Assembly (NCBI GenBank): GCA_023336205.1 | Contig: JALQCR010000016.1 | Coordinates: 62,001 to 126,000 of the forward strand | DNA: 64,000 nucleotides | Direction of reading: 5' to 3' | Source of the DNA: Pseudanabaena sp. Salubria-1 | Lineage (GTDB): Bacteria; Cyanobacteriota; Cyanobacteriia; Pseudanabaenales; Pseudanabaenaceae | Shown here: one piece after another, positions 25,209 through 35,320 of the stretch | Layout of the letters: the number at the start of each line of letters is the position of its first letter | How positions within the stretch are numbered: the first letter of the stretch is position 1 | The notes under the pieces: model-generated | Database searches by the model: none | Seen by the model: only the letters and a program-made list of their open reading frames with translations | Told to the model about the DNA's origin: nothing | Position numbers and translations under genes: made by a program

Positions 25209-28200
25209 GTGCAAATCCTGCAAAATATCCTTTATATCGAGTTACATCCTAGCAGTGAGACTAAGGTTGAGTTGCGGTATCAAAAGCTGAATAGTTCGGG
25301 CTATGAAAAGCAGATCTTGCAGATTAGTGCGATCGCCGATTTGATCGCTTTAGCCGAACGAGATATTTATGTGTCTATGCCCGATCCTGTGGCGATTGGG
25401 AAGAAATTGTTTGGCTGGTTGGATGGGGATGGGCGCTGGTTGAGTCGGGCTGTCGCGGATTGTCAGGGGGAGTTGTTGGTATTAGCGATCGCTAATCTTG
25501 CGAAGTTACCGCATTTGCCTTGGGAGGTGCTGCACGATCATGAGGGATTTTTGATTGACCGCACTTTTCCTAAAGTTGTGCCTGTGCGCTGGACTAAGGG
25601 AGAGGTGGTAGCAAGTGAGCCAGCCGATCGCCCTTTGCGGGTGATGTTTATGGCGACCGATCCTGAAGGGGTGGAGCCGCGCTTGAATTTTGAGGGGGAA
25701 GAGGGGCGGATTTTGGATGCAACTCGTGGGGCGGCGCTGACTTTGCGGGTGGAGGAGAGTGGCTGTGTGAGTGAGTTAAAAAAGACTTGGCGGCGCTATG
25801 GGGACAATCATTTTGATGTGTTTCATTTGACGGGTCATGCTTCGATCGCTGATGATGGACAGCCGTTTTTTATTACGGAAACGGAGACGGGCGATCGCTA
25901 TGATGCCAAGGCGAGTGAGATTGTTGATGCGTTGCGGTTTCGGTTGCCGCGTTTGGTATTTTTGTCGGGATGTCGGACGGGTCAGGCGGGAGAGCAGGGC
26001 GCGACACCTTCGATGGCGGAGGCTTTGTTAAATTTGGGATTGACGGCGGTGTTGGGTTGGGGTCGTCCGATTGGGGATGATGTGGCGACTCTGGCGGCGG
26101 CTTGTTTGTATGAGTCTTTGGCTTCGGCTAATAGTTTGGTAGAGGCGATCGCGGCGACCTATCAGAAATTGCGGGATGACAAAATTTCTAATTGGTATTT
26201 GTTGCGGTTGTATGGGCGCGGCAAGTTGGATGTGAGTTTGGCGGCGTTGGTGTTGCCGATGGGCGATCGCCTGCTGCCTGTGAGTTCGGAGATCGAGCAG
26301 TTATTTCTCGATCCTGATGATGCGACTACGCCGAGGGTGGTGCGGCGTGAGGATTTTGTGGGACGGCGGCGGATCTTGCAATCAAGTTTGCGGCGATTGC
26401 AGGGGAATGATCTGGGTGTGTTGTTGCATGGGATGGGTGGTTTGGGTAAGACGACGGTGGCGAAGCGGTTGTTGGAACGGATTGCCGATCCGCAAAACTC
26501 GAACTATGACACGATTTTTAATTACAAGTATTTTGATGAAGGGAAGCTGTTGCAGGATTTGGCGAGAAATTGCACTTCTGAGGCGGGGCTTGAGATTCTC
26601 AATGGTAAGTTACCGCTAATGCAGAAGCTGACGAAGTTTCTCAAGGAGGGCATGAATGATAAGGATCGCTGTTTGATGTTTGTGTTGGATGATTTTGAGG
26701 CGAATCTGGAAGAGAATGCGTTTGGGGCATGGGTGCTGAAGTATGAGGTGGTGGAGCCTTTGATGGCTTTGGTGAGTGCGATCGCCCGTTCTGGTTTGCG
26801 CCATCGGTTGATTGTGACCTGTCGCTATGATTTTAATTTGCCAGATGTTGCGCTAAATGCAAGGCTGTTTCGTGTCCCGTTGTTTTCGTTGCGGGGTGTG
26901 GATCTCAAGAAGAAGTGCGATCGCCTTGCGGGGTTTCAGTTGCCTATGTTGTCGCGTGAGGCTGCGGAGCCTTTGGTGGCGTTGCAAGAACGGGCGATCG
27001 CGGTGGCGGATGGGAATCCGAGGTTGTTGGAGTGGTTGGCGGCGATTTTGCCGAACGATCTGTTGACGGAGGCGCAAAAGCAGGAAGTTTTGGATCGGAT
27101 GATGGCGAAGCAAACTGAGTTTCGCGAACATATTCTCGCGGAGACTTTACTGGCTCAGCAAAGTCCAGGTTTGCGGGAAATGTTAAGGCTGGGTTTGGTA
27201 TTCGATTTGCCTGTGCCTGAGTTGGTGTTTGCGAAGGTATGTGAGGGAGTTGAGAATCTCAAGGTGCATCAAGATCGGGCAAAGGCGATCGGTTTGTTAG
27301 AAGTCAATGGCGATCTTTATCGTGTGCCGAAGATTTTGGTGGAGTTGTTAAGTTCTGAGTTTACGCTGGAGATGTATGCGACAGCAGCAAGGGAACTCTA
27401 TCGAGTTTGGTATCAAGAATCTGAGTCTTCTACTGAGGAGCAAAAGTTAGAAATTCATCGGTTGGCTTTGTTGGGTGATGAGAAAGAGATCGCGGTAACG
27501 ATTGGAACTTCTTTAGCATGGAATTGGAGAAGTAAGAGCAGATTCCGTGAAGCAGTTATTCTTTGTAAGAATACTCTTGAGGTTTCACGAAGTAGCAAAG
27601 TTCTAACCGAATTGGTTTATTGTGAGCAAAGTTTAGGCAATGTTGAGAAAGCGGAAGAATATTATCAACAGGCAATAAATGAGTGTTTGGACGACGATGA
27701 AAGCACTAAAGCTTTTACACTTCATTGTCTTGGAATGCTAAAAGCCCAACAGGGACAGGTAGACCAAGCGATAAACCTCTATCAGCAGTCCTTGGAAATC
27801 AATGAAAGCATCGGTTTCGTGATGGGCAAGCCAGCCACATTGATTGAAATGGCAAAGATTTATCAATCTCAAGGCTTAGTCGATAAAGCATTTGAACAAT
27901 ATCATCAGGCTTTAGAAATTGCCAGACAAATTGGAAATGTTGAAAAAGAGGCAACCGCTCTGTCTTGGATAGCAACGATCCATACTCAAAAGGGACAAAT
28001 TGAAGAAGCAATCAACCTCTATCGACAAGCATCAGAGATCTATGACCAAATTGGAAATATTGGCTACAAAGCCGCCACATTGCATGGTATGGCTGATATC
28101 TATTTTCGACAAGGACAATTTGAGCAATCAGTCAATCTCTTTAAGCAGTCCTTAGAAATTAAAGAACGTATTGGGGATGTACATGGCAAAGCAATCACAC

Positions 28201-28355
28201 TCTGGTATTTAGGGCATATTGCAAAAGAACAAGGTGATTTTCAAACGGCGATTACTTATCTCCAAGAATCCCTCACTATCCTGCAACACCTCAAATCCCC
28301 CGACGCAGCCAAAGTTGAGAGTTTGTTAGAAAAAGTGAGAGCGATGGTGGGGTAA
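25209..28355 (+). CDS. CHAT protease - STAND NTPase - TPR protein
   Basis: 1048 residues from GTG 25209. A CHAT caspase-like domain covers about 90-340, with His210 in FHLTGHAS and Cys255 in LSGCRTG as catalytic dyad. A STAND (NB-ARC/NACHT-like) NTPase follows: Walker A GMGGLGKTT with Lys414 and Walker B MFVLDDFE with Asp494-495. Residues about 790-1040 are tetratricopeptide repeats in units of about 40. This protease-switch-sensor order is that of STAND immune-type proteins: repeats sense a trigger, the NTPase oligomerises, the protease cleaves a target. The first 2.2 kb are rich in G and C codons while the TPR part is A-rich. Confidence 0.9.
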   Translation: MQILQNILYIELHPSSETKVELRYQKLNSSGYEKQILQISAIADLIALAERDIYVSMPDPVAIGKKLFGWLDGDGRWLSRAVADCQGELLVLAIANLAKLPHLPWEVLHDHEGFLIDRTFPKVVPVRWTKGEVVASEPADRPLRVMFMATDPEGVEPRLNFEGEEGRILDATRGAALTLRVEESGCVSELKKTWRRYGDNHFDVFHLTGHASIADDGQPFFITETETGDRYDAKASEIVDALRFRLPRLVFLSGCRTGQAGEQGATPSMAEALLNLGLTAVLGWGRPIGDDVATLAAACLYESLASANSLVEAIAATYQKLRDDKISNWYLLRLYGRGKLDVSLAALVLPMGDRLLPVSSEIEQLFLDPDDATTPRVVRREDFVGRRRILQSSLRRLQGNDLGVLLHGMGGLGKTTVAKRLLERIADPQNSNYDTIFNYKYFDEGKLLQDLARNCTSEAGLEILNGKLPLMQKLTKFLKEGMNDKDRCLMFVLDDFEANLEENAFGAWVLKYEVVEPLMALVSAIARSGLRHRLIVTCRYDFNLPDVALNARLFRVPLFSLRGVDLKKKCDRLAGFQLPMLSREAAEPLVALQERAIAVADGNPRLLEWLAAILPNDLLTEAQKQEVLDRMMAKQTEFREHILAETLLAQQSPGLREMLRLGLVFDLPVPELVFAKVCEGVENLKVHQDRAKAIGLLEVNGDLYRVPKILVELLSSEFTLEMYATAARELYRVWYQESESSTEEQKLEIHRLALLGDEKEIAVTIGTSLAWNWRSKSRFREAVILCKNTLEVSRSSKVLTELVYCEQSLGNVEKAEEYYQQAINECLDDDESTKAFTLHCLGMLKAQQGQVDQAINLYQQSLEINESIGFVMGKPATLIEMAKIYQSQGLVDKAFEQYHQALEIARQIGNVEKEATALSWIATIHTQKGQIEEAINLYRQASEIYDQIGNIGYKAATLHGMADIYFRQGQFEQSVNLFKQSLEIKERIGDVHGKAITLWYLGHIAKEQGDFQTAITYLQESLTILQHLKSPDAAKVESLLEKVRAMVG

Positions 28356-28381
28356 GGGACAAGGAAAAAGGAAAAAATTCT

Positions 28382-28743
28382 GGTAGGGGCAAAGCATTCC
28401 CGCAGAGATTTATAAAATTTGCAATTCCCTCAATACGGGAATGCTCCGCCCTAAACCTCTGACATCCGCCCCAAATCCCCAAGCCGCCTACCATGTACAC
28501 ATAAGTCTGTGCCTGTCTACGTTTCAATGTGTCTTAGCCCCCTAAATCCCCCAATTCTGGGGGACTTTGAAAAAGATTTATTTTCTTGTTCCCCCAGAAT
28601 TGGGGGCTAGGGGGCGATTAATTGTTGACTTGACTAGGTTTTATGACTTGTGTACATGGTAGTAAAAGCACAGAGGGCGCAGCATTTGCGATCGAGATTT
28701 CTGTGATGAGTTTAAAAATTGTGGCGCAAATGCAACGCCCCTA
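28382..28743. repeat. GTAGGGGC-type repeat element, copy 1, carrying a second element
   Basis: Starts GGTAGGGGCAAAGCATTCCC and ends GCGCAAATGCAACGCCCCTA, forming terminal inverted repeats. Copies at 43500, 47829 and 48699 are about 205 bp. This one is longer because a 176-bp element with ends CTACCATGTACAC / GTGTACATGGTAG (28488-28663) is inserted; it contains a further stem on CCCCCAATTCTGGGGG. No ORF. Confidence 0.75.
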
Positions 28744-29046
28744 CAATCATCTATGCGCTGACATAAACCCATGACCATCATCTGTGAAAGGTAATGAAGA
28801 TTTATCAATGATTACAGTGGATAGTGCGATCGTGCATTACCCAGTCAAAACCATTTGGTAATAGCGATTTCCTTACAGGGTTTGGTTTTCAATTCACAGA
28901 AGTGTTGTCACACTTCTGTGAATTGGTATTAGCCCTAGCTTTATTCCAAAAACTGTGCCTACAAATGAGTATAAGTATTTGTGAACCATAAGGTTGCGCC
29001 CCGCAGGGGCGCAACCTTATGGGCTTAATTATGCCTTAGAAATCTT
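28744..29046. repeat. Intergenic repeats downstream of the Ycf45-type gene
   Basis: 28873-28932 is a 60-bp hairpin (TTACAGGGTTTGGTTTTCAA, AATTCACAGAAGTGT with its complement, TTGGTATTA) repeated at 59890-59949. 28986-29022 is a perfect 17-bp stem CCATAAGGTTGCGCCCC with loop GCA, matching the stem at 18288. The latter likely terminates the ycf45-type transcript. Confidence 0.75.
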
Positions 29047-30789
29047 CTAATTAGGGAAAATGCGTAAACGTCGATTTGGCTCGGAGCCGTAGCTTTCCGA
29101 TCGCAGTTGATAATGTTCAACTAACTCATGCTGCATCCGACGAATAATCGATGAACGGGGCAATAGCTCAACGGGTTGACTCTTAGGAATGACAATCTGC
29201 TCAACAGCTAGCCTTGTCTCTTCGAGAGCTTCGATTTCATCCTCAGAGTCACCATAGGCGAACATATTCAGATCGCTAATCGTATCCGCAGGACTCTCAT
29301 CGATATGCAAAATCCTGCGTAAAGCGCGAGTAATTTGTGGCAAAGTGCTAGTTTTGATCGCATGAATGGGAATCTGTCGCGCTTCAGCAACTTGACGGAC
29401 TTTGGAGCTAGTGCGAATCTGCGATCGCAAAGCCAGCACTATATCTGCTTCATCAAGATCCTTAGTAATTTCAATCGGTAAATTGATCGATTGCACCACC
29501 TGCTCAGTTTGATGGCGGCTGACTCCATAGAGATAGACATTCAGCGTCCCAAAACGCTCTCGCATGGCAACATAGGAAGACATATCGCCAAATTCTTCTT
29601 CATCTTCGTCACTGGATTCATGCAGCTCGGCAACAGAATTATTGCTAATCTTGCTAGACAGATCAGCTAATTCCGATCGCATTTGCACCTGAGGATCAAG
29701 GGGAATGGGCTTAATCTTGCCCGTAGCCCGCCAACCTTTGACCGCAGGATTTCGCATCACCTCAGGATTTTTGGGCTTCTCCTCAGTCGTAGTCACTTCG
29801 CCTGCATCACTTACCGCCCGAATTTGACGACCTGGATCGCGATCGCGTAAGAGCATATCAATGGTTCCCGCTACATCGTCATGGACTGCCCAACGGTAGC
29901 GCTCCCACATTTCTACAGCAATATCAAAAGTTGGCTGGGCTTTGCGCTCTAAAATACTCTTTTGAGGCAATCCGCGCCGCCGCATTTCTTCATCACCGAG
30001 GGTGACCGATTGAATGCCGCCGATCAAGTCAGAAAGGGTAGGATTTTTGATTAAATTGGCGAGTTGATTACCATGAGCCGTTCCCACGAGTTGCACACCT
30101 CGTTCCGCGATCGTTCTTGCTGCTAATGCTTCGAGTTCAGTACCAATCTCATCGATGACGATTACTTCAGGCATATGGTTTTCCACCGCCTCGATCATCA
30201 CTTGGTGTTGCAACTCAGGCTGCGATACTTGCATCCTCCTCGCCCGTCCGATCGCAGGATGCGGAATGTCACCATCGCCAGCGATTTCATTAGATGAGTC
30301 AATAATGACGACGCGCTTATTCAGGTCATCGGCAAGCACACGGGCAATTTCACGCAGAGCCGTAGTTTTGCCCATCCCCGGTTTGCCTAAGAGCAAAATC
30401 GATTTACCAGTTTCGACTAAGTCGCGAATCATCGCGATCGTGCCATAGACAGCTCGACCAACCCGACAGGTTAGCCCGATGATTTCGCCTTTGCGGTTGC
30501 GGATGGCACTGATGCGGTGGAGTGTGCGTTCGATACCTGCGCGGTTATCGCCGCCGAACTCGCCAACTTGCTTGACACAGAGCGCCAAATCTTCTTTGGT
30601 AATCGGGTCATCGGTTAGATATTTGGTGCTGTCAAAATAACGCGCTTCTGGCAACCTGCCTAAGTCCATCACAATTTCGACAAGTTGTTCTAACCCGCCG
30701 CAGAGTTCAATGCTGCTCTTAATGCGTGGAGGCAAAATATCTAGAAGTTGATCGAGGTTGTCTGTAACTTGCTTGCGGATGGAGTCCAT
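29047..30789 (-). CDS. Ycf45-type AAA ATPase with R3H domain
   Basis: 580 residues. The N-terminal half resembles SpoIIIAA/Ycf45 ATPases: Walker A LLGKPGMGKTTALRE, Walker B VIVIDEIGTE, and GTAHGNQLANLIKNPTLSDL. An acidic linker follows, then a C-terminal R3H-like nucleic-acid-binding segment (ELVEHYQLRSESYGSEPNRR). Conserved in cyanobacteria and some plastids; the function is undefined. The ldpA stop lies 22 bases upstream on the same strand, suggesting an operon. Confidence 0.85.
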   Translation of the reverse strand: MDSIRKQVTDNLDQLLDILPPRIKSSIELCGGLEQLVEIVMDLGRLPEARYFDSTKYLTDDPITKEDLALCVKQVGEFGGDNRAGIERTLHRISAIRNRKGEIIGLTCRVGRAVYGTIAMIRDLVETGKSILLLGKPGMGKTTALREIARVLADDLNKRVVIIDSSNEIAGDGDIPHPAIGRARRMQVSQPELQHQVMIEAVENHMPEVIVIDEIGTELEALAARTIAERGVQLVGTAHGNQLANLIKNPTLSDLIGGIQSVTLGDEEMRRRGLPQKSILERKAQPTFDIAVEMWERYRWAVHDDVAGTIDMLLRDRDPGRQIRAVSDAGEVTTTEEKPKNPEVMRNPAVKGWRATGKIKPIPLDPQVQMRSELADLSSKISNNSVAELHESSDEDEEEFGDMSSYVAMRERFGTLNVYLYGVSRHQTEQVVQSINLPIEITKDLDEADIVLALRSQIRTSSKVRQVAEARQIPIHAIKTSTLPQITRALRRILHIDESPADTISDLNMFAYGDSEDEIEALEETRLAVEQIVIPKSQPVELLPRSSIIRRMQHELVEHYQLRSESYGSEPNRRLRIFPN

Positions 30790-30811
30790 TAGGCTTTTTA
30801 AGGTTTTACAG

Positions 30812-31816
30812 TTAGGTTTTGATTTGCGAAACTAATTGACGGGCGATCGCAACAGCTTGCCAGAGTAAACAAGGACGATCTTCGAGGCGATCGGGTATTT
30901 CTTCTCCCAGACCTTCTAGAAAATCCATCACGATTTTACGAGCATAGCTGCCATAGGCAACGCCAGCTACTGGTATGTCTGCTTGGCGCAGCTTCGGGAC
31001 AGTACTCGCATTTGTACCACCAGCCAATTGCACAAAGCCAAGGGGTAACTGGAAATCCAGCACTTTTTGCCCTAGCTGCAAAGCTGCCCTAGTTGCGCCA
31101 TCACCGATATCGCCACTCATCGGTCTGCCATCGGTTTGCCAAATCAGCGATCGCGGCTTGGGGTTCATCCCTTCGAGCAAAGACATGAGGTAATCGCGCA
31201 GATCTTCACAGTCTGGAAAGCTGACGGCTACTAGCTTGAGTTTGGGGATAATCGGACTCAAGCGCTGCCAAAATGCGGCAAATTCTTTGGTGCGATTGGG
31301 TTGTGTATGAATTTCGATCGCATTAACTGACTGGTTAAGTACATCATCAACTTGGTGAAAAATATCTTCAGGGACATAAACCTGTTCGCGGGTATGAATT
31401 ATTTGCACTGGACATAGCGGTAAGCAACGACCGCACCCATAACAAAGATTTGGCATGATCCCATTGTAATCATTACTAAATTTTATTGCTGTGGTGGGGC
31501 ATACTTTTTCACAAGGACGGCTGCAATCGCTTGGACAAAGCTCAGGATCAAAAAATGCTTTCCGAAAATGTGGATCTTCGCCATCGTTAAAGCTGACCAT
31601 TACTAAAGGGGCGATCGCAGTTGGTTCTAATTTGAGTGCTGCTGCAATTCCTTCTCTGGCGGCTGCGATCGTCGCAGGATCGGGAGCCATATCAATGCAA
31701 TCTGCTCCTGCCAATGTATAAATCAGGGCAAGATGGCGAATTGCGGGTAAATGTTGGTAACTCGCACCACAAATGAGCTTAAACCACTGGTGCGATCGGA
31801 GAGCTTCAAGTTCCAT
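30812..31816 (-). CDS. ldpA: Light-dependent period protein LdpA
   Basis: 334 residues. Starts MELEALRSHQWFKLICGASY and contains two 4Fe-4S ferredoxin-type clusters: CPSDCSRPCEKVCP and LCYGCGRCLPLCP. LdpA is a cyanobacterial redox-sensing component of the circadian input pathway in Synechococcus, tuning period length to light through electron-transport redox state. Full length by the family's standard. Probably co-transcribed with the Ycf45-type gene 22 bases downstream. Confidence 0.85.
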   Translation of the reverse strand: MELEALRSHQWFKLICGASYQHLPAIRHLALIYTLAGADCIDMAPDPATIAAAREGIAAALKLEPTAIAPLVMVSFNDGEDPHFRKAFFDPELCPSDCSRPCEKVCPTTAIKFSNDYNGIMPNLCYGCGRCLPLCPVQIIHTREQVYVPEDIFHQVDDVLNQSVNAIEIHTQPNRTKEFAAFWQRLSPIIPKLKLVAVSFPDCEDLRDYLMSLLEGMNPKPRSLIWQTDGRPMSGDIGDGATRAALQLGQKVLDFQLPLGFVQLAGGTNASTVPKLRQADIPVAGVAYGSYARKIVMDFLEGLGEEIPDRLEDRPCLLWQAVAIARQLVSQIKT

Positions 31817-31831
31817 ATTTCTATATTATCG

Positions 31832-32183
31832 CGGTTGCCACGCTGTGGTTAATCCCAAAACACAAAAATGACTAAGCCATTTGGCGTTTTTAAAACCATT
31901 GCTGGTTATAGCTAGACCAAAGAATTGATTGGCGGCGCTTCGCGCCACCAATCAATTCTTTGTCGTTTCTAAAACCCAAACGAGAGGAGCAGCACAAAGT
32001 GCCGCCCCCCTATCGTTTACAGTAATCATCGATCAAACAAGCCGCCAGAAAAAAATTGAAAGCGTTGCAAAGCAACGCTTTCAATTTTTTTCTGGATTCG
32101 AGCGCAAATCACTGTAGGTTTGAAAATATACAACTATGATCGCTTTTTGCGATAATGCAAGATATAAAACATGAGTTGAAATT
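31832..32183. repeat. Repeat-filled intergenic region before clpS
   Basis: 31918-31962 is a hairpin (CAAAGAATTGATTGG with its complement) similar to that at 55080. 32019-32116 is copy 3 of the GATCAAAC palindromic family (ATCGATCAAAC, stem TTGAAAGCGTTGC-AAA-GCAACGCTTTCAA, AGCGCAAATCACTGTA). Between them AACGAGAGGAGCAGC appears. The divergent ldpA and clpS promoters must lie at the edges. Confidence 0.7.
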
Positions 32184-32492
32184 ATGGCTATATTTGCTGC
32201 TGTTCAAACCCCTGAAAAAGTTAAAGATACTGTGAAGGAGGTAGTACGCAAGCCTTACCCGAAATATAAGGTCATTGTGTTAAACGATGATTTCAATACC
32301 TTTGAGCATGTTTCTGAATGCTTGATGAAATATATCCCAAACATGAATGAGGAGATGGCTTGGGAATTGACTAATCAAGTACATTTTGAGGGCTTAGCGA
32401 TCGTCTGGGTGGGACCAATGGAGCAAGCGGAGCTTTATCATGCCCAACTGAAGCAAGCAGGATTAACGATGGCTCCACTCGAAGCTGAGTAA
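32184..32492 (+). CDS. clpS: ATP-dependent Clp protease adaptor ClpS
   Basis: 102 residues. The ClpS core is clear: YKVIVLNDDFNTFEHVSECL, MAWELTNQVHFEGLAIVW and a Glu-rich end. ClpS binds N-degron substrates and delivers them to the ClpC chaperone of the Clp protease in the cytoplasm. The N-terminal 20 residues are variable. ATG 32184 gives the expected family length. Single gene, convergent with the small hypothetical gene that follows. Confidence 0.95.
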   Translation: MAIFAAVQTPEKVKDTVKEVVRKPYPKYKVIVLNDDFNTFEHVSECLMKYIPNMNEEMAWELTNQVHFEGLAIVWVGPMEQAELYHAQLKQAGLTMAPLEAE

Positions 32493-32573
32493 AGGCGCTT
32501 CTAATATTGCGTCATCATTATTTGTCTCTGCGATCGTAATACTTCTACAAAAAATTTTTGTGGAATCCTTTTT

Positions 32574-32882
32574 CTATTTTGAGGATTTCAATAATTTCTC
32601 CATCCTAGTAAATTCCGATACGATAGCTGTAGTCAAATTTAATGCGATAGTTCCTGACAAGCCTTTTAGTGATTTAAGTTCGGGGATTTCAGATAGTGCT
32701 TGAGAAGTTCCAATTGCTTCAATGCATTTTCCAACTTTTGAGAGAAGTTTTTGGTCGTTAATTTTATCTAAATCTTTTTTGAATCGCCTAGCAATTTGAT
32801 AGCTCATTGAGGCAAGTTCTCTAAGAGGGATTTTGCCTCTAATTCCGATAAGAATCAAACATTTGTTATGTAAAAGGTTCAT
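32574..32882 (-). CDS. Hypothetical helical protein
   Basis: 102 residues, predominantly helical by composition, with SYQIARRFKKDLDKINDQKL and KLLSKVGKCIEAIG. No family recognised. It lies between clpS (convergent) and the broken HEPN gene on the same strand with a 78-base gap. Low complexity of codon use and lack of a clear ribosome site make the start uncertain. Confidence 0.45.
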   Translation of the reverse strand: MNLLHNKCLILIGIRGKIPLRELASMSYQIARRFKKDLDKINDQKLLSKVGKCIEAIGTSQALSEIPELKSLKGLSGTIALNLTTAIVSEFTRMEKLLKSSK

Positions 32883-34234
32883 TTGATTGATATTAAAACG
32901 TTGCGTTACATTTCATTTACGCACTCTACGTGACCTGCGATCGCACAACGAGACTGGCGATCACCCTGTAATATCGGATTTCTCAATGACTTTACCAAGA
33001 ATCTGATCTTCTAACCAGTCAGAAAAATCTTCTGGAGAAGTAATGTTTTGAAATATAGGATCAATACATAAACGTTGAATACAAAGTATGGATATAGACT
33101 TCATAGAATTTAGCTCTAGGTCAGTTATCTGATACTTTCCATCATGAACGAGCTTTGAGCGTAGATTGTAAAGTTCTCTTACAGCATTCACTACTTCTTT
33201 CCGATTCTTTGGGGTACTCGTAATCAGATGAGCAATTCGTATCCGTAAACGATAACTCAACTCAGCTTTTTCATTGTCTACTAATACAATACTTTCAAGT
33301 GCAATAGCGTAAAAGAGAAATGCATCCTCTCGTCTATTAGCGATAACGGCTCTTCCTATCCACTGTATAGCGGTAATCAAAGCTTGTTCAAATTTATTTA
33401 GATTGTTTTTCTTCAGTAGATTGTTAATGTGACTAAAGCCAATATTGTCTTTTACATCTGATTCTATAATTCTTGGGATTTCAAGCTTCTGTAATGAACC
33501 GAGCCGCTTTCTACCAATATTTAAGCTGACTCCGTCATTTTCATTTAATATAATTGTTTCAAACCAATGTGATCCTGAGTCTCCCGACAAGTATGCCCAA
33601 GCATTAGGATTGTATGGAACTAATGCGCTAAAAAAATTAAGTATATCTAGAATTTTTCGTGTTTTTTTGATTGCGATTACTTGTGCTGATTCATTATCTT
33701 TTGCCTCTACAGTGACTACACTAAATACTTTTTTATAGAAATTCGTATCAATATTATTTTTGAGCATTTCCCATTTGGCTTCTTTTTCAATTGGATGCTT
33801 TGCTACTCTTTCTTGGAAATTATTGACAAGAAGATCGTCAAAAACAATAAATTCAATTTGTCCTATTGATAAAGGTAGACCTCCCTCACTTATTCCGCAT
33901 ATTGGAATATAGCAACGATATGTAATTCGTTTAGCAGTAATTTTTTGCTTCAAATCTTGTAGGATTTCACTAATTCTTAAGTCTTCAGAAATAGAACTAG
34001 TATTCACGCATAGTGCTTTTAATAATGTTTCTTGAAAAGCATTTTCTACCTTTTTTAGGCTTAAGTCATCATCTTTGACTGAAATTTTTATTAAATTCCT
34101 TAGGCACTTATGATAATGTAAAGCCTCTTCATAATTTAAGTTCAAGCTGCCTAGTTCGTTGCGTTCAAAATATAGTGAAAGTGGTTTTTCCTTAGGTGCT
34201 TCAGTTCTCGATTTTAAAAAATCAATTAATGATC

Positions 34235-35320
34235 CGCCAATTCAAGGATGAAATGCAACGGGTTCTGATGAAGCAAAGAATACTTCGTAAGGAGTACGAT
34301 AGTCAAGTGATTTTCTGGGTCTGTGATTGATCAAATTCACTGCCTTCTGAAAGTCCTCTTCTTTCACGATTTTAAAGTTTGTACTTTTGGGATAGAACTC
34401 TCTAATTAATCCATTGGTGTGTTCATTCAATCCACGTTCCCATGAATGATATGGATTCGCAAAGAAGGTCTCTAGTTTCAATCTTTCAGATAGCTTCTCA
34501 TGCCCACAGAATTCTCTTCCATTATCAAAGGTCATTGTCTTTCGAGATGTTGATTCTATAGGCTCAAATAGATTGAATGTCACTCTGTTGATCTCATCCA
34601 TCGTCTTGTTCTTAGCTAGTCCAGCAAGTAAATACTTCGATGCTTTATCAACATGCGTAACTACGATACCTGTGTGGTTGCACCCGATTACCGTATCACT
34701 TTCCCAATGTCCAATCTCTGTTTTTAAATCTGCAATCTTCGGTCGATTCTCTATCCCTACCCTATTGGGAATGCCACCTCGCTTCTGATGGCGACCTTTG
34801 CGCCTTCGTTGCTTTTGCTTCTGCCTCAGATATTGTTGATATATTCCCATCTCTTGATGGTTTGCATAGATCATCAGATAAATCGTCTCATAGCTGATTT
34901 TACCTAGCCCCTCCCTTTCCATTCTCCCTGCTAGTTGCTCTGGGCTGTGGTGTTGCTCTAACCGTTGTTTGACTTCGGCGATCGTCTCAGCACTGATGCT
35001 CTGAAATCTTACCTTTGCTTGTTTCCGTCTTGCTTTCATCAGGGCAACCGCAGTATCTGGCAAATAGCCAATCTGTCGCTCGTCTGTATTGCGCGATAAC
35101 TCTCTTGAAATCGTACTTTTGTTTCGCTTCAAGCGACGACCTATCTCTGATACAGATAATTGCTCAATTACTCTTAGTTTATACAGTTCACTTCTTTCTG
35201 TGGTGGTAAGATGGACAAAGCTCATGAGGGTATCCTAATTATTGTGATTAATATCAGAATATCCTTATGAGTCCCTTTACGCAAAGATCTCTAGGTGTTG
35301 CATTTCATCCTTGAATTGGC
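34235..35320 (-). mobile_element. IS30-family element
   Basis: About 1086 bp with ends CGCCAATTCAAGGATGAAAT and complement, flanked by GATC at 34231-34234 and 35321-35324. The duplication may be 3 bp (ATC) if the ends are one base longer. Confidence 0.85.
34242..35225 (-). CDS. IS30-family transposase
   Basis: 327 residues, single frame. N-terminal helix-turn-helix (SVSEIGRRLKRNKSTISREL) and catalytic domain with IGHWESDTVIG, MTFDNGREF and RGLNEHTNGLIREF (DDE). Apparently intact. Confidence 0.95.
   Translation of the reverse strand: MSFVHLTTTERSELYKLRVIEQLSVSEIGRRLKRNKSTISRELSRNTDERQIGYLPDTAVALMKARRKQAKVRFQSISAETIAEVKQRLEQHHSPEQLAGRMEREGLGKISYETIYLMIYANHQEMGIYQQYLRQKQKQRRRKGRHQKRGGIPNRVGIENRPKIADLKTEIGHWESDTVIGCNHTGIVVTHVDKASKYLLAGLAKNKTMDEINRVTFNLFEPIESTSRKTMTFDNGREFCGHEKLSERLKLETFFANPYHSWERGLNEHTNGLIREFYPKSTNFKIVKEEDFQKAVNLINHRPRKSLDYRTPYEVFFASSEPVAFHP

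Noticed and set aside
25800..27140. Long open frames on both strands in the CHAT-STAND gene
   Set aside because: They give Arg- and Trp-rich or His- and Gln-rich products without domains; they are shadows of the G- and C-rich main gene.
28382..28743. Small RNA gene in the gap after the CHAT-STAND gene
   Set aside because: The structure is explained by repeat elements found in several other places, with no promoter or terminator unit specific to it.
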